From Chryseobacterium sp. SORGH_AS_0447 (GTDB lineage: Bacteria; Bacteroidota; Bacteroidia; Flavobacteriales; Weeksellaceae): a stretch of 64,000 nt of DNA. The notes below the pieces were generated by a model. It saw nothing but the letters and a program-made list of their open reading frames with translations. It made no database searches and was not told where the DNA came from. The stretch covers positions 1,296,501-1,360,500 of the forward strand of contig NZ_JAUTAR010000001.1 in the NCBI RefSeq assembly GCF_030818695.1. Direction: 5' to 3'. Of this stretch, positions 8,589 through 17,737 are shown one piece after another (the first letter of the stretch is position 1; each line of letters starts with the position of its first letter). The translations under genes were made by a program, and so were the position numbers.

Positions 8589-9710
8589 ATGTCTGATATT
8601 AAGTTAAATACTATTCCTGAGGCTATCGAAGACCTTAAAAATGGTAAAATAATCATAGTAGTGGATGATGAGGACAGAGAAAACGAAGGTGATTTTCTTT
8701 GTGCAGCTGAACTTACGACCCCTGAAATTATCAACTTTATGGCGCTTCACGGAAGAGGGCTGATCTGTATGCCGCTTCCAGAAAAACGATGCGATGAGCT
8801 GGGCCTTGAAGTAATGGTAAGCAGAAGCAGCGACCCGAAAGAAACGGCTTTTACCGTTTCGGTTGACCTTTTGGGTAACGGAACATCTACCGGAATTTCA
8901 GCAGCGGACCGGGCAAAAACCATTCTTGCTTTGATGGATGAGAATTCCAAGCCGACCGATTTTATGAGACCGGGGCATATTTTCCCGCTACGTGCCAGAA
9001 AAGGAGGCGTTCTTAAAAGAGCAGGACATACGGAAGCAGCCATCGATTTGACTTGTCTTGCAGGTTTGAAAGAAGGTGGGGTAATCTGCGAGATCATGAA
9101 TGAAGACGGATCCATGTCGCGTTTGCCGGAGCTGTATGCTTTTGCGCAGAAGCATGATATGAAAATCGTTTCTATCGAAGACCTGATCCATTATCAGCTT
9201 AAAAAAGGAAACCTGATTGAAAGACTTGAAGAAAGAAAGGTAAAAACCGCTTACGGCGATTTCGATTTCTATGCCTTCCGGGAAACTTCCAATGATCAGA
9301 TCCATTTTGCTTTAACGAAAGGAAGCTGGACAGTAAACGAACCGGTATTGGTGAGGGTGCAGTCTTCAGATTCATATTTTGATGTACTGACAAGGTTAAA
9401 CAACGGTGAAAAGCCTTTGCTTGAGAAAGTAACCAATATGGTGAATGAAGCGGGGAAAGGTGCTATTATTTTTATCAATAACGTTTCAAATGCTGAAAAT
9501 ACGCTGAAAAAATTACAGCAGTTCCTGAATTATCAGGATGGCCAACAGCAGCATCCGACCCTGGCGTTCAATTACAGAGATTACGGTATCGGAACACAGA
9601 TCCTCAAAAATTTAGGAATCAATAAATTTAAAGTAATCACCCAAAATCCGAACATTAAGCCTCAGGTTGGAGGATATGATGTGGAGGTTACCGAAATGGT
9701 GCAGCTTTAG
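8589..9710 (+). CDS. ribB: 3,4-dihydroxy-2-butanone 4-phosphate synthase with degenerate GTP cyclohydrolase II domain
   Basis: The N-terminal half (about 1-205) is a complete RibB, converting ribulose 5-phosphate to formate and dihydroxybutanone phosphate for riboflavin. Its motifs are DDEDRENEGDF (metal and substrate acids), GTSTGISAADRAKTI, RPGHIFPLRARKGGVLKRAGHTEA and CEIMNEDGSM. The C-terminal half (about 210-373) aligns in layout with RibA, but the zinc-binding segment GSxRCDCG and the GRGIGL-type motif are absent; VRVQSSDSYFDVLTRLNNGEKP stands where the former should be. It is therefore probably monofunctional, with GTP cyclohydrolase II encoded elsewhere. The ATG at 8589 (MSDIKLNTIPEAIEDLKNG) is preferred to one seven codons upstream, which overlaps the promoter. 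Confidence 0.92.
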   Translation: MSDIKLNTIPEAIEDLKNGKIIIVVDDEDRENEGDFLCAAELTTPEIINFMALHGRGLICMPLPEKRCDELGLEVMVSRSSDPKETAFTVSVDLLGNGTSTGISAADRAKTILALMDENSKPTDFMRPGHIFPLRARKGGVLKRAGHTEAAIDLTCLAGLKEGGVICEIMNEDGSMSRLPELYAFAQKHDMKIVSIEDLIHYQLKKGNLIERLEERKVKTAYGDFDFYAFRETSNDQIHFALTKGSWTVNEPVLVRVQSSDSYFDVLTRLNNGEKPLLEKVTNMVNEAGKGAIIFINNVSNAENTLKKLQQFLNYQDGQQQHPTLAFNYRDYGIGTQILKNLGINKFKVITQNPNIKPQVGGYDVEVTEMVQL

Positions 9711-9811
9711 GGTAAATGGTGAATTATCAATTCGCTGCGTTTGTCAGTTTTTTGTAGGTTTTAAAAATTGACTATTGACTTGCGAAGCAAAATTCACTAT
9801 TGACAATATAT

Positions 9812-9846
9812 AAAAATGGCTTGAGAATTTCTCAAGCCATTTTTAT
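9812..9846. terminator. Bidirectional terminator between ribB and fmt
   Basis: AAAAATGGCTTGAGAA, centre TTTC, then TCAAGCCATTTTTA: a long perfect stem flanked by A- and T-runs on both sides, serving the two convergent genes. The last codons and TGA stop of fmt (9832-9834) lie inside the stem. Bases 9715-9800 before it hold copies of the TTGACTATTGAC and TTGCGAAGCAAAATTCAC words of the 1877-2250 repeat family. Confidence 0.88.
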
Positions 9847-10779
9847 GTGTTCAAAGCTTCTGAATCCGTTCAGGAAATCTTTGATGTTCATTCTTTTCTT
9901 TCCTTCCAATTGCAGTTCTAAAGGAAAATAAATTCCGTCTGCGGTATAGATTTTAAATTCGTTTTTAGAAATCTCCAGGCTTCCGGCCGGTTTCCCATGT
10001 TTTGAAATCTCAAATTTGCCACCGAAAATTTTTAATCCTTTTTCTTCCTCTCCAATCTTTAATGTGGTGAAAGCTGCCGGGTAAGGCGACATTCCGAGGA
10101 TAAACTGATGGATCTCTTTTGAATCTCCGGCCCAGTTGATTCTTGTATCTTCCTTGAAAATTTTAAAAGCATTTTTCGGATGCTCCACCTGTGGCTGAGG
10201 TTTTTCGGTAATTGAATTTTCTGCCAGTCCGTCCAGGGTTTTTACCACCAGCCTGGCGCCCATTTCCATGAGCCGGTCGTGAAGGCTTCCCGCATTTTCA
10301 TCGGGCAGAACCGTTAATTCTTCCTGTAACAGGATATTTCCTTCATCAATTTTTTCATTGATAAAGAAAGTGGTTGCTCCGGATTTTTCTTCACCATTGA
10401 TAATCGCATAATTGATCGGAGCTGCACCTCTGTAATCGGGAAGCAGGGAAGCATGAAGGTTGAAAGTCCCCATTTTAGGCATTTCAAATAAAACTTTCGG
10501 CATCATCCGGAACGCAACTACTACAAAAACATCAGCGTCCAGCTTTCTCAGTTCTTCTAAAAATTCAGGATTTCTCAGTTTTTCAGGCTGAAAAACCGGA
10601 AGATTGTTTTCTACAGCGAAAACTTTTACGGGTGACTGGTTGATTTTTTGTCCACGCCCGCTTGCTTTATCAGCAACGGTAACGACACCGACAACTTCAT
10701 GGTGAGACTGATGAATGGCTTCCAGAGAAGTTTTGGCGAACTCCGGAGTTCCTAAGAATACGACTTTCAATGATTTCAT
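9832..10779 (-). CDS. fmt: Methionyl-tRNA formyltransferase
   Basis: Formylates the methionine on initiator tRNA using 10-formyltetrahydrofolate. The 315-aa chain shows the N-terminal VVFLGTPEFAKTSLEAI, the formyl-transfer motif FNLHASLLPDYRGAAPINYAIINGE (catalytic Asn-His followed by SLLPxYRG), GATTFFINEKIDEGNIL with the conserved Asp, and a C-terminal beta-barrel domain (about 205-315) that binds tRNA. Length and start are normal. It is downstream of recQ with a 69-base gap containing TGATTACTCATTACTCAT near-repeats. The stop codon is embedded in the shared terminator hairpin. Confidence 0.95.
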   Translation of the reverse strand: MKSLKVVFLGTPEFAKTSLEAIHQSHHEVVGVVTVADKASGRGQKINQSPVKVFAVENNLPVFQPEKLRNPEFLEELRKLDADVFVVVAFRMMPKVLFEMPKMGTFNLHASLLPDYRGAAPINYAIINGEEKSGATTFFINEKIDEGNILLQEELTVLPDENAGSLHDRLMEMGARLVVKTLDGLAENSITEKPQPQVEHPKNAFKIFKEDTRINWAGDSKEIHQFILGMSPYPAAFTTLKIGEEEKGLKIFGGKFEISKHGKPAGSLEISKNEFKIYTADGIYFPLELQLEGKKRMNIKDFLNGFRSFEHIKMA

Positions 10780-10848
10780 GCTGCAAAGATAAACCCTTTA
10801 TCGAAGGATTAAAAATTAAAAAAATTATTATTAATGATTACTCATTAC

Positions 10849-12750
10849 TCATGCAATGGCATAAGTTCTGAAATTAAGCATTTTTATTTTCCCGGTATCC
10901 AGAAGGAAAATGAGGTTTTCGAGGATATTCTCTTTCGAATGATAACTCAGCTGGATGGAGAGCTCTTCAATAGTCGCAGGTCTTTTGCTCAACAGATTAA
11001 GAATCTGGTTTGAAATGTTTTTTCCGAAAATAGACTGTTTGTTTTTTTCACAGACGGAGCACTGACCGCAATTTTTGGCATTTTTTTCACCGAAATAGCT
11101 TAGAATCAGTTTCATCTTACAATATTGGCTGTCTTCCAGGAAAAATTTCATTTCTTCCCACTTCTGGATTTTATTTTTCTGAATATGTTCAAAAAGTTTC
11201 CAGTAGACTGAACTGTTTAATCTTTCGTCCCTCGGCTTTAAGAATTTGATGCTTGATAAAGCCCCATCGACATATTCTACGTAGCCTTTCTGCTGAAGTT
11301 CTTTCAGTCTTTCTTTAATCAGTTCGATGCTCACCCCGATTTTTCCACTGACCTGCTGCTCGCTGAACATGACCTTATGCGTGGTAATTCCCGATATGGT
11401 ACGGAGCATCAGTTCAATAAAGTAAGCATCTTTTTTGGGAAGCTGATCAATTTCATGGGCTTGCATCAAAAGCTGTAAGGATGAAAGACTTTTATGATCA
11501 TTAAAATAAATGATTTCCTGATTGTGAAGAAAGTTCAGGACATTTCTGATTTTGGCATTCGACAGTTTCGTGAAATTCTGAGCTCCATTGATGTTTAAAG
11601 GAAAAACTTTTTCCGGCAGCTCAAATTCAGCCACCTGAAAAATAGAGTAGAGGTAGGTAATAATTTTCAGGAATTCCGCTTTATTGGGAATCTGGTTTTT
11701 TAGAATCTGGTCGAAATTTATGATTTCCTGTTTGTTCCACAACAGAAAAGCAAAACTTTCTTTACCGTCCCTTCCGGATCTTCCGATTTCCTGATAATAA
11801 TTTTCAATCGACGGGGCCGGAGAATAGTGGAGAACAAAACGCACATTATCCTTATCGATTCCCATACCGAAAGCATTGGTGGAAATTAGAACATGGTTAT
11901 CGCTGGTATTCCAGATGTGCTGACGGGTATTTTTTTCTTTGGTGGATAATCCTGCATGAAAGAAATCAACATTCGTTAGCTGGTTCTTCCGCAAAAACTC
12001 GCTGAGCTGTTCTGCTTCTCTTCTGGTTCTGACATATACAATCCCGGATTCATTGGTAAATTTTAAAATATCAAACACTTTCTGAAATTTATCTGAAATT
12101 TCCTCGGTGAAGATTTTAATATTATCTCTTTTAAAACTTTTCTGAAAAACGTTGGGATCATTCAGCCCAAGTTTTATTTTGATTTCATCCAGCACTTTCG
12201 GAGTTGCGGTTGCCGTTAAAGCCAGGCAATGAATTTCGGGATTATTTTTCCTGAATTCTTTTATGTTCTGATAACTGGGACGGAAATCCTGTCCCCATTC
12301 CGAAATACAGTGTGCTTCATCTACCGCAATGAAAGATAGGGTAATCTCTTCAATATGTTGGATAAACTGTTTGTTGGTAATTCGTTCAGGAGAAATGTAT
12401 AGTATTTTTGTTAACCCTTCTTTGCATCGGTCATAAATGGTTTCTGCATCAAATTCATCCAGTTCGGACGATAAATATTCCGCTTCAATTCCCCGGGACT
12501 TCAGTTGGTTCACCTGATCTTTCATCAGGGCCAGCAATGGTGAAATCACCAGGCAGGTTCCTTCTCTGAGTAACGCGGGAAGCTGGTAACATAAAGACTT
12601 TCCGGCACCGGTAGGCAACAGGACAAGCGTATCCTTTGCATTGATTACAGAATCAATGATGGCTTCCTGGGCATCACGAAAATGATCGTAACCCCAAAAA
12701 TGCTTCAATGTCTTACGCTTTAACTCCTGAAAATCTTGCTGGGAAATCAT
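10849..12750 (-). CDS. recQ: RecQ family ATP-dependent DNA helicase
   Basis: A 633-aa 3'-5' DNA helicase for recombination and repair. It shows the Q-motif region FWGYDHFRDAQEAI, Walker A LLPTGAGKSLCYQLPALL, the DEAH box FIAVDEAHCISEWGQDFRP, LALTATATP, IVYVRTRREAE, FGMGIDKDNVRFVLHY and the arginine finger region YYQEIGRSGRDG. The RQC zinc site is KMKLILSYFGEKNAKNCGQCSVC. The HRDC domain of E. coli RecQ is absent; instead the end resembles a short winged helix. This is a common Bacteroidota form, distinct from the PIF1-like helicase at 3161. The gene starts right after the ompA terminator. Confidence 0.93.
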   Translation of the reverse strand: MISQQDFQELKRKTLKHFWGYDHFRDAQEAIIDSVINAKDTLVLLPTGAGKSLCYQLPALLREGTCLVISPLLALMKDQVNQLKSRGIEAEYLSSELDEFDAETIYDRCKEGLTKILYISPERITNKQFIQHIEEITLSFIAVDEAHCISEWGQDFRPSYQNIKEFRKNNPEIHCLALTATATPKVLDEIKIKLGLNDPNVFQKSFKRDNIKIFTEEISDKFQKVFDILKFTNESGIVYVRTRREAEQLSEFLRKNQLTNVDFFHAGLSTKEKNTRQHIWNTSDNHVLISTNAFGMGIDKDNVRFVLHYSPAPSIENYYQEIGRSGRDGKESFAFLLWNKQEIINFDQILKNQIPNKAEFLKIITYLYSIFQVAEFELPEKVFPLNINGAQNFTKLSNAKIRNVLNFLHNQEIIYFNDHKSLSSLQLLMQAHEIDQLPKKDAYFIELMLRTISGITTHKVMFSEQQVSGKIGVSIELIKERLKELQQKGYVEYVDGALSSIKFLKPRDERLNSSVYWKLFEHIQKNKIQKWEEMKFFLEDSQYCKMKLILSYFGEKNAKNCGQCSVCEKNKQSIFGKNISNQILNLLSKRPATIEELSIQLSYHSKENILENLIFLLDTGKIKMLNFRTYAIA

Positions 12751-12782
12751 AGGATAAAAATACTAAAAGTAATATAATAAAA

Positions 12783-12805
12783 AAAGCCACGCATTGCATG
12801 GCTTT
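12783..12805 (-). terminator. Terminator of the OmpA-type gene
   Basis: AAAGCCACGCATTGCATGGCTTT, with a 7-bp AAAGCCA/TGGCTTT stem. Read on the minus strand it is followed by a T-run (complement of the A-run at 12778-12785). It ends the OmpA-type transcript and separates it from recQ. Confidence 0.75.
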
Positions 12806-12827
12806 ATATAATTTAATAATAAAATTA

Positions 12828-14289
12828 TTATTTAGCTTCGAAGTAAACTCTTCTGTTTGCTCTGTTTTTCCATTCAGGACATTTAGTAGCAGGATCACAC
12901 TCAGGGTATTTAAGGTCTTTTTCACCTCTACCTACCGCATCAAGTTTACCGGACTGAACTCCGTTTTTAATTAAATAATCTTTAACGTTGTTCGCTCTTC
13001 TTTCAGACAATCTTTGGTTGTATGCTTCAGAAGCTCTTGTATCGGTAGCACCAATTACGGTGTAAGTACCTGACGAAGAGTTGATGTAGTTAACAGCATT
13101 GTTAAGGATCGGCGTGTTAGAAGGTAAAATTCTGTCTGAGTTAAGATCGAATTCAATTCCTTCTAAAGTTCTCGTATCGTCAGTTACAGGTCCTATCGGT
13201 GTAGGAGCAGTAGTAGGACAACCTTGGTTTTCCACAGGTCCCGGAACAGTTACACATTTATCGTAAAGATCGATTACTCCGTCAAGATCAGTATCAAGAG
13301 CTACACCCGCACCGTCAACTCTTGCACCTGCAGGAGTATCAAGCTGTCTGTCCCAATCGTCGCAAACACCGTCATTATCAAGATCTCCTTTTTTACAAAC
13401 TTCGATATCCTGGTTTTTGTTAGCCAATACATCAAGCTTGTAATAGATTTCCTGAAGCGGGTCATGCCACATTAGGTGAGACTCGTGTTTTCCAAGTTTC
13501 AAAGAGATCCCTAGCGTAGCGTTAACGAAGTTATCGGAAACCTGCTCTTCACGTTGATTGATTGCACTATATTTAGCACCTCCACCGTCAAATTGGTCAT
13601 CACCGGTTACTACATACATTACTCTACCTTCGATGTCTAGTCTTCTGTTCACTTTAAACTTAAGACCAGCACCTGCCTGAGCAAACATAGTACCTAATTC
13701 AAATGCTTTTACTTCATTTGCGACTCTTTGTCCGTTTTCATCCTTTTGGTATGCTCTGTAAGATAAAACTCCCACACCAGCATATCCGTGAAGTGCCCAT
13801 CTGAAAGGGGAGTGGTTATCTACTCTTCTCAAAAGATTTGAGAAGTTGATATCCCCTAATAATGAGATTGCATCATACTGAGTTCTTGCTCCTACCTGCT
13901 GCGTTACGGATGCATTGGCAGGGGCAGCATCTTTGGTATTGAAGAAACCTTGTCCTGGTTTCACCTCGGTCGTACTGTAAATTAAGACCAAAAGCATGCG
14001 TAATTGCTTTATCGATACTTATATATGCAGAATATCCGAAAAGGTTGTTACCGTTACCGTTTTTTATGGAGGTTAAGTCTGCAGATTGTACCAATGGTAC
14101 ACCAGCACCAATTGAAATTGCCCAATCGTTAAACCTTTTTGATTTATCTGTAAACGGGGCAACATTCGCAGAGCCCGAAGAGAAGGTATTCGGATACTGT
14201 CCTGATGAAGCCACTGCAGTTGAGTCTTGTGCAAAAGCAACTGTAGGAACAGTTAAAGCCAATGCAACAATTGCTAAACTTAATTTCAT
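12828..14289 (-). pseudogene. OmpA family outer-membrane protein, interrupted by a frameshift
   Basis: Two overlapping frames together give one complete OmpA-type protein of about 485 aa. The first part (14289 down to about 13960) has a signal peptide (ALTVPTVAFAQ) and the start of a beta-barrel ending FGLNLQYDRGET. The second continues GQGFFNTKDAAPANASVTQQ in another frame and carries the rest of the barrel, calcium-binding type-3-like repeats (DLDNDGVCDDWD, DTDLDGVIDLYD) and a C-terminal OmpA peptidoglycan-binding domain (ATDTRASEAYNQRLSERRANNV, NRANRRVYF). Comparison with the neighbour at 14325-15443 places the one-base shift at about 13950-13966. Both halves are otherwise well preserved, so a sequencing error, a recent mutation or phase variation are all possible. 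Confidence 0.85.
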
Positions 14290-14324
14290 AGTGTATTTTT
14301 TATTTAGTTAATTAAATGATTTAG

Positions 14325-15443
14325 TTATTTTGTAGTTGTGGTAGGACAACCTTGGTTTTCTACCGGTCCCGGAACGGTTACACATTTATCGTATAAATCG
14401 ATCACACCATCCAGGTCCATATCCAATGCAACTCCCGCGCCATCTACTCTTGCTCCTGCAGGAGTATCTTGCTGTCTGTCCCAATCGTCGCAAACTCCGT
14501 CGTTATCAAGGTCTCCTTTTTCACATACAACAAGCTCTGTGCTTTGGTTTTCCAATACATTCGTTTTGTAGTAAGCTTCCTGAAGAGGATCATGCCAAGC
14601 CAGGTGGCTTTCGTGTTTTCCAAGTTTGAAAGAGACTCCCAGGTTAACGGTCCATGCATTGTCGGATCTTCCTTTACTAATCATGTTGTACTTCGATACT
14701 TTTGAAGAAGGATCGTAATCAGCAGGACCAGCATATCCTCCACCATCGAACTCATCATCACCACTCATGATATACATGGTTCTGGCTTCGATATCGATTA
14801 GTTTGGAAACATTATATTTAACCCCTGCACCAAATTGGTAATATAGAGAGTTAAGTGCAAACTTCTGTTCAATAAACAAAGGAATTCGCTTAGGATCATT
14901 GCTCCATCTGAATTCATTGTTGTCGTACAAAGAAGTATCAAAATTCATGAATCCAGCACCTGCATAACCGTGTAGTGCCCATCTGTACGGAGAATGGTTA
15001 TCAACTCTTCTTAAAAGGTTTGAGAAGTTGATGTCTCCCATCAAAGCAACCTGGTTATACTTGGTGTTTGCTGTCGCAACTCCGGCAGCAATACCTGCTG
15101 CACCTTCCAACTGAGCCTTTTGTGTTGTTTCACCTCTCTGGTAGATAAGGCTTAGTCCAAAAACGTGTGTAATCTGTTTGTCCAAACTTACATACGCGTT
15201 ATACCCCCAATTGATCTTTTTATCATAGATGGATTTGAGGTCAGAATGCACCATAAAGGCAGCACCACCCCCCACTGATATAGACCAGTCGTTGAATCTT
15301 TTGGCTTTGTTGTTAAAAGGTTGAACATTGGCAGAACCTGAAGAGAATGTATTCGGATACTTATCATTTGAAGTAACGGCTATACTATCCTGTGCATACG
15401 TAGCAATAGGCAATGTGGCCAATAATAATAAACCTAATTTCAT
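14325..15443 (-). CDS. Outer-membrane beta-barrel protein, tandem paralogue lacking the OmpA domain
   Basis: A 372-aa exported protein (signal peptide ending TYAQ) that shares the barrel segments KAKRFNDWSISVGGG, GDINFSNLLRRVDNHSPYRWALHGYAGAG and SFKLGKHESHLAWHDPLQEAYYKTNVL with the neighbouring gene, plus the repeats DLDNDGVCDDWDRQ and DMDLDGVIDLYDKC. It stops at ENQGCPTTTTK, just where the paralogue continues into the OmpA peptidoglycan-binding domain. The barrel is intact, so it may be an outer-membrane protein not tethered to the wall. It lies 35 bases upstream of the frameshifted copy in the same direction, so the pair is a tandem duplication with loss of one domain. Confidence 0.85.
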   Translation of the reverse strand: MKLGLLLLATLPIATYAQDSIAVTSNDKYPNTFSSGSANVQPFNNKAKRFNDWSISVGGGAAFMVHSDLKSIYDKKINWGYNAYVSLDKQITHVFGLSLIYQRGETTQKAQLEGAAGIAAGVATANTKYNQVALMGDINFSNLLRRVDNHSPYRWALHGYAGAGFMNFDTSLYDNNEFRWSNDPKRIPLFIEQKFALNSLYYQFGAGVKYNVSKLIDIEARTMYIMSGDDEFDGGGYAGPADYDPSSKVSKYNMISKGRSDNAWTVNLGVSFKLGKHESHLAWHDPLQEAYYKTNVLENQSTELVVCEKGDLDNDGVCDDWDRQQDTPAGARVDGAGVALDMDLDGVIDLYDKCVTVPGPVENQGCPTTTTK

Positions 15444-15465
15444 ACAATATGTTTTATGTTTTATG

Positions 15466-15882
15466 TCAGATAAAATCTTTTAATAATATTCTGGAAAATT
15501 CTCTTTCAAAAAGATGCTTTTGATGAGGGATTTCCAATCTTTCTGAGCTAAATTTTAACCCGTTGAAGGTAACGATATCTATATCGATTACTCTGTCAGT
15601 ATATCCGCCTGATACTTTAGAATCGTTTACTCTTCCCATTTCCATTTCAATGCTCTTGATCTGATCAAGCAGCCGAATAGGCGAAAGATCTGTAAATATT
15701 ATCAATGCAATATTACAAAAAATATTGGAACTGGCAAATTCTACGGGCTCAGATGTTAAAAATTCACTAATTTTTAATATTTCATTTCCCCCTTCTTCCA
15801 ATTTTTTTATTGCGGTTTCCAGATTTTTTTTTTGGTCCCCAAGATTACTTCCCAGTAACAAAACGACTTTATGTTGCGACAT
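15466..15882 (-). CDS. folK: 2-amino-4-hydroxy-6-hydroxymethyldihydropteridine diphosphokinase
   Basis: Transfers pyrophosphate from ATP to hydroxymethyldihydropterin in folate synthesis. The 138-aa frame starts MSQHKVVLLLGSNLGDQKKNL, the usual FolK N-terminus. It contains FLTSEPVEF, IEMEMGRV and the catalytic RVIDIDIVTF, in which two Asp bind magnesium. The ending IPHQKHLFEREFSRILLKDF corresponds to the family's IPHPR-LHERxFVLxPL segment. The longer upstream frame overlaps sppA and was not used. It is divergent from sppA with only 19 bases between start codons, so promoters must overlap the opposite coding region. Confidence 0.92.
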   Translation of the reverse strand: MSQHKVVLLLGSNLGDQKKNLETAIKKLEEGGNEILKISEFLTSEPVEFASSNIFCNIALIIFTDLSPIRLLDQIKSIEMEMGRVNDSKVSGGYTDRVIDIDIVTFNGLKFSSERLEIPHQKHLFEREFSRILLKDFI

Positions 15883-15901
15883 ATTAAAAAATGATTGATA
15901 T

Positions 15902-17659
15902 ATGAAAAGTTTTTTTAAAAATGTACTGGCAAATATAGTGGCTATTGTCATCTTATGTGTCGTGTTTTTCTTCTTTTTTATCATAATGCTTGTGTTCAGC
16001 GCAATGGGAAGTGAGAAGTCGGTAGAGGTAAAAAAGAATTCTGTCCTTACCATTAACTTGAAAACCAATATTATAGACAGCCCTACCGAAGAGAAAAAAG
16101 GACTTTTTGACCTCAGCGACCAGAATAAAAATGTTTTGATCTACGATGCAATCGAGGCCATCAACAAGGCGAAGACCGATGATAACATCAAAGGAATAAG
16201 CATCGAGACCGATTATCTCAATGCGGGCATTACCCAGATCGATGATCTCCGAAATGCCATTCAGGATTTTAAGAAAAGTGGAAAATTTGTATATGCTTAC
16301 GGAAATGCAGTTTCTCAGGCAGCGTATTATTTAGGATCCGTGGCAGATCAATATTATCTGAATCCGGCCGGGATGGTCGAGCTGAAAGGCTTAGCTACTG
16401 AAGTTGCATTTTTTAAAGAGTTTGCAGACAAGTACGGAATCGGAATTGAGGTGATCCGTCACGGAAAATTCAAGTCTGCGGTTGAACCTTTTTTGAGAAA
16501 TGATATTTCCCCGGAAAACAAGGAGCAGTTGAGTACCCTTCTAAATGACATCTGGAAAAATACCTCTTCAAAAATAGCGGTTTCCAGAAAGATCGATACG
16601 GCACAATTCAGGACTGTCGTGGATAGCCTCTATGGGATGATCCCGGATTTGGGTCTGAAATACAAACTGGCGGACAAGCTGATCCAGAAAACGGAATATG
16701 ACCAGATCATCCGCTCAAAATTAAATATAAAAGAAGATGACAAATTAAATAAGATTTCTTTGGGGAAATACATCGCTTCATATTCCGATGATGAAAATTC
16801 GGGAGATAGGGTAGCGGTTCTGTATGCTTCGGGTTCCATTAACGGAGGAGATGATTATAATGATATTCATTCGGAAAAGTATATCAAATATATCAAAGAC
16901 CTGCAGGAAAACGATAAGGTAAAAGCCGTTGTTTTCAGGATCAATTCTCCCGGAGGAAGTGCCAATGCTTCTGATGAGATTTTATTTGAGCTGCAGCAGC
17001 TGAAAAAGAAAAAGCCGCTGGTTGTTTCGTTTGGAGATTATGCTGCGTCAGGAGGATATTATATCGCCATGGCTGCCGATAAGATCTATTCGGAACCGAA
17101 TACCCTTACAGGATCGATCGGTGTTTTCGGGGTGATCCCTTACTTTAAGGAAATTGCCAATAAAAACGGGATCCGTTCAGACATTGTTTCTACAAATGCC
17201 AACTCTCAATATTATTCATCACTTAACGGAGTGACGCCTTACGGGGTAAATATGATTACCAGAAGTGTGGAAGGAACTTATAAAAGATTCGTACATTTCG
17301 TAACGCAGAACAGGAAAAAGAGTTTTGAGCAGATCGACAGCGTCGGTGGCGGAAGGGTATGGAGCGGAACACGGGCTAAACAGATTGGTTTGGTGGATGA
17401 ATTGGGAACATTAAATGATGCGGTAAAATTTGCGGCTCAGAAGGCCGGGCTGAAATCCTACAGCGTAGCCTCTTATCCGAAAAGAATGACACCGTTCGAA
17501 CAGATCTTCAAAGATCTTAATGAGGATGATATTTCGGCAAGGGTGGTTAAAAACAAAATAGGAAAGGCGAATTATGAACTGTTGGAACAGATCGTGGAAG
17601 AAAGAAAACTGCAGTCTGAAGTAAAAATGGAAATGCCTTACCAGATTAAGATCAACTAA
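15902..17659 (+). CDS. sppA: Signal peptide peptidase SppA (protease IV), 67K type
   Basis: A membrane-bound serine-lysine protease that degrades cleaved signal peptides. The 585-aa chain has one N-terminal membrane segment (IVAIVILCVVFFFFFIIMLV) and two tandem ClpP/crotonase-like domains, as in the long E. coli form. The catalytic lysine lies in GKFKSAVEPFLRND in the first half, and the catalytic serine in DYAASGGYYIAMAADKI in the second, followed by NTLTGSIGVFG. Both halves are intact. A strong terminator follows 24 bases after the stop. Confidence 0.95.
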   Translation: MKSFFKNVLANIVAIVILCVVFFFFFIIMLVFSAMGSEKSVEVKKNSVLTINLKTNIIDSPTEEKKGLFDLSDQNKNVLIYDAIEAINKAKTDDNIKGISIETDYLNAGITQIDDLRNAIQDFKKSGKFVYAYGNAVSQAAYYLGSVADQYYLNPAGMVELKGLATEVAFFKEFADKYGIGIEVIRHGKFKSAVEPFLRNDISPENKEQLSTLLNDIWKNTSSKIAVSRKIDTAQFRTVVDSLYGMIPDLGLKYKLADKLIQKTEYDQIIRSKLNIKEDDKLNKISLGKYIASYSDDENSGDRVAVLYASGSINGGDDYNDIHSEKYIKYIKDLQENDKVKAVVFRINSPGGSANASDEILFELQQLKKKKPLVVSFGDYAASGGYYIAMAADKIYSEPNTLTGSIGVFGVIPYFKEIANKNGIRSDIVSTNANSQYYSSLNGVTPYGVNMITRSVEGTYKRFVHFVTQNRKKSFEQIDSVGGGRVWSGTRAKQIGLVDELGTLNDAVKFAAQKAGLKSYSVASYPKRMTPFEQIFKDLNEDDISARVVKNKIGKANYELLEQIVEERKLQSEVKMEMPYQIKIN

Positions 17660-17682
17660 GCTAAATTAACTATTGTATAAAG

Positions 17683-17716
17683 AAACGGCGGATTTGAATT
17701 TCAAATCCGCCGTTTT
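17683..17716. terminator. Bidirectional terminator after sppA
   Basis: AAACGGCGGATTTGAA, then TTCAAATCCGCCGTTTT: a perfect GC-rich stem with A-run before and T-run after. It serves sppA on the plus strand and the convergent GlsB-type gene on the minus strand. Confidence 0.9.
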
Positions 17717-17737
17717 AATTTTTTTATTGGTTGCTTG

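Noticed and set aside
12713..12925. 70-codon frame between recQ and the OmpA-type gene
   Set aside because: It crosses the terminator and runs through the end of the OmpA coding region in another frame, so it is a shadow.
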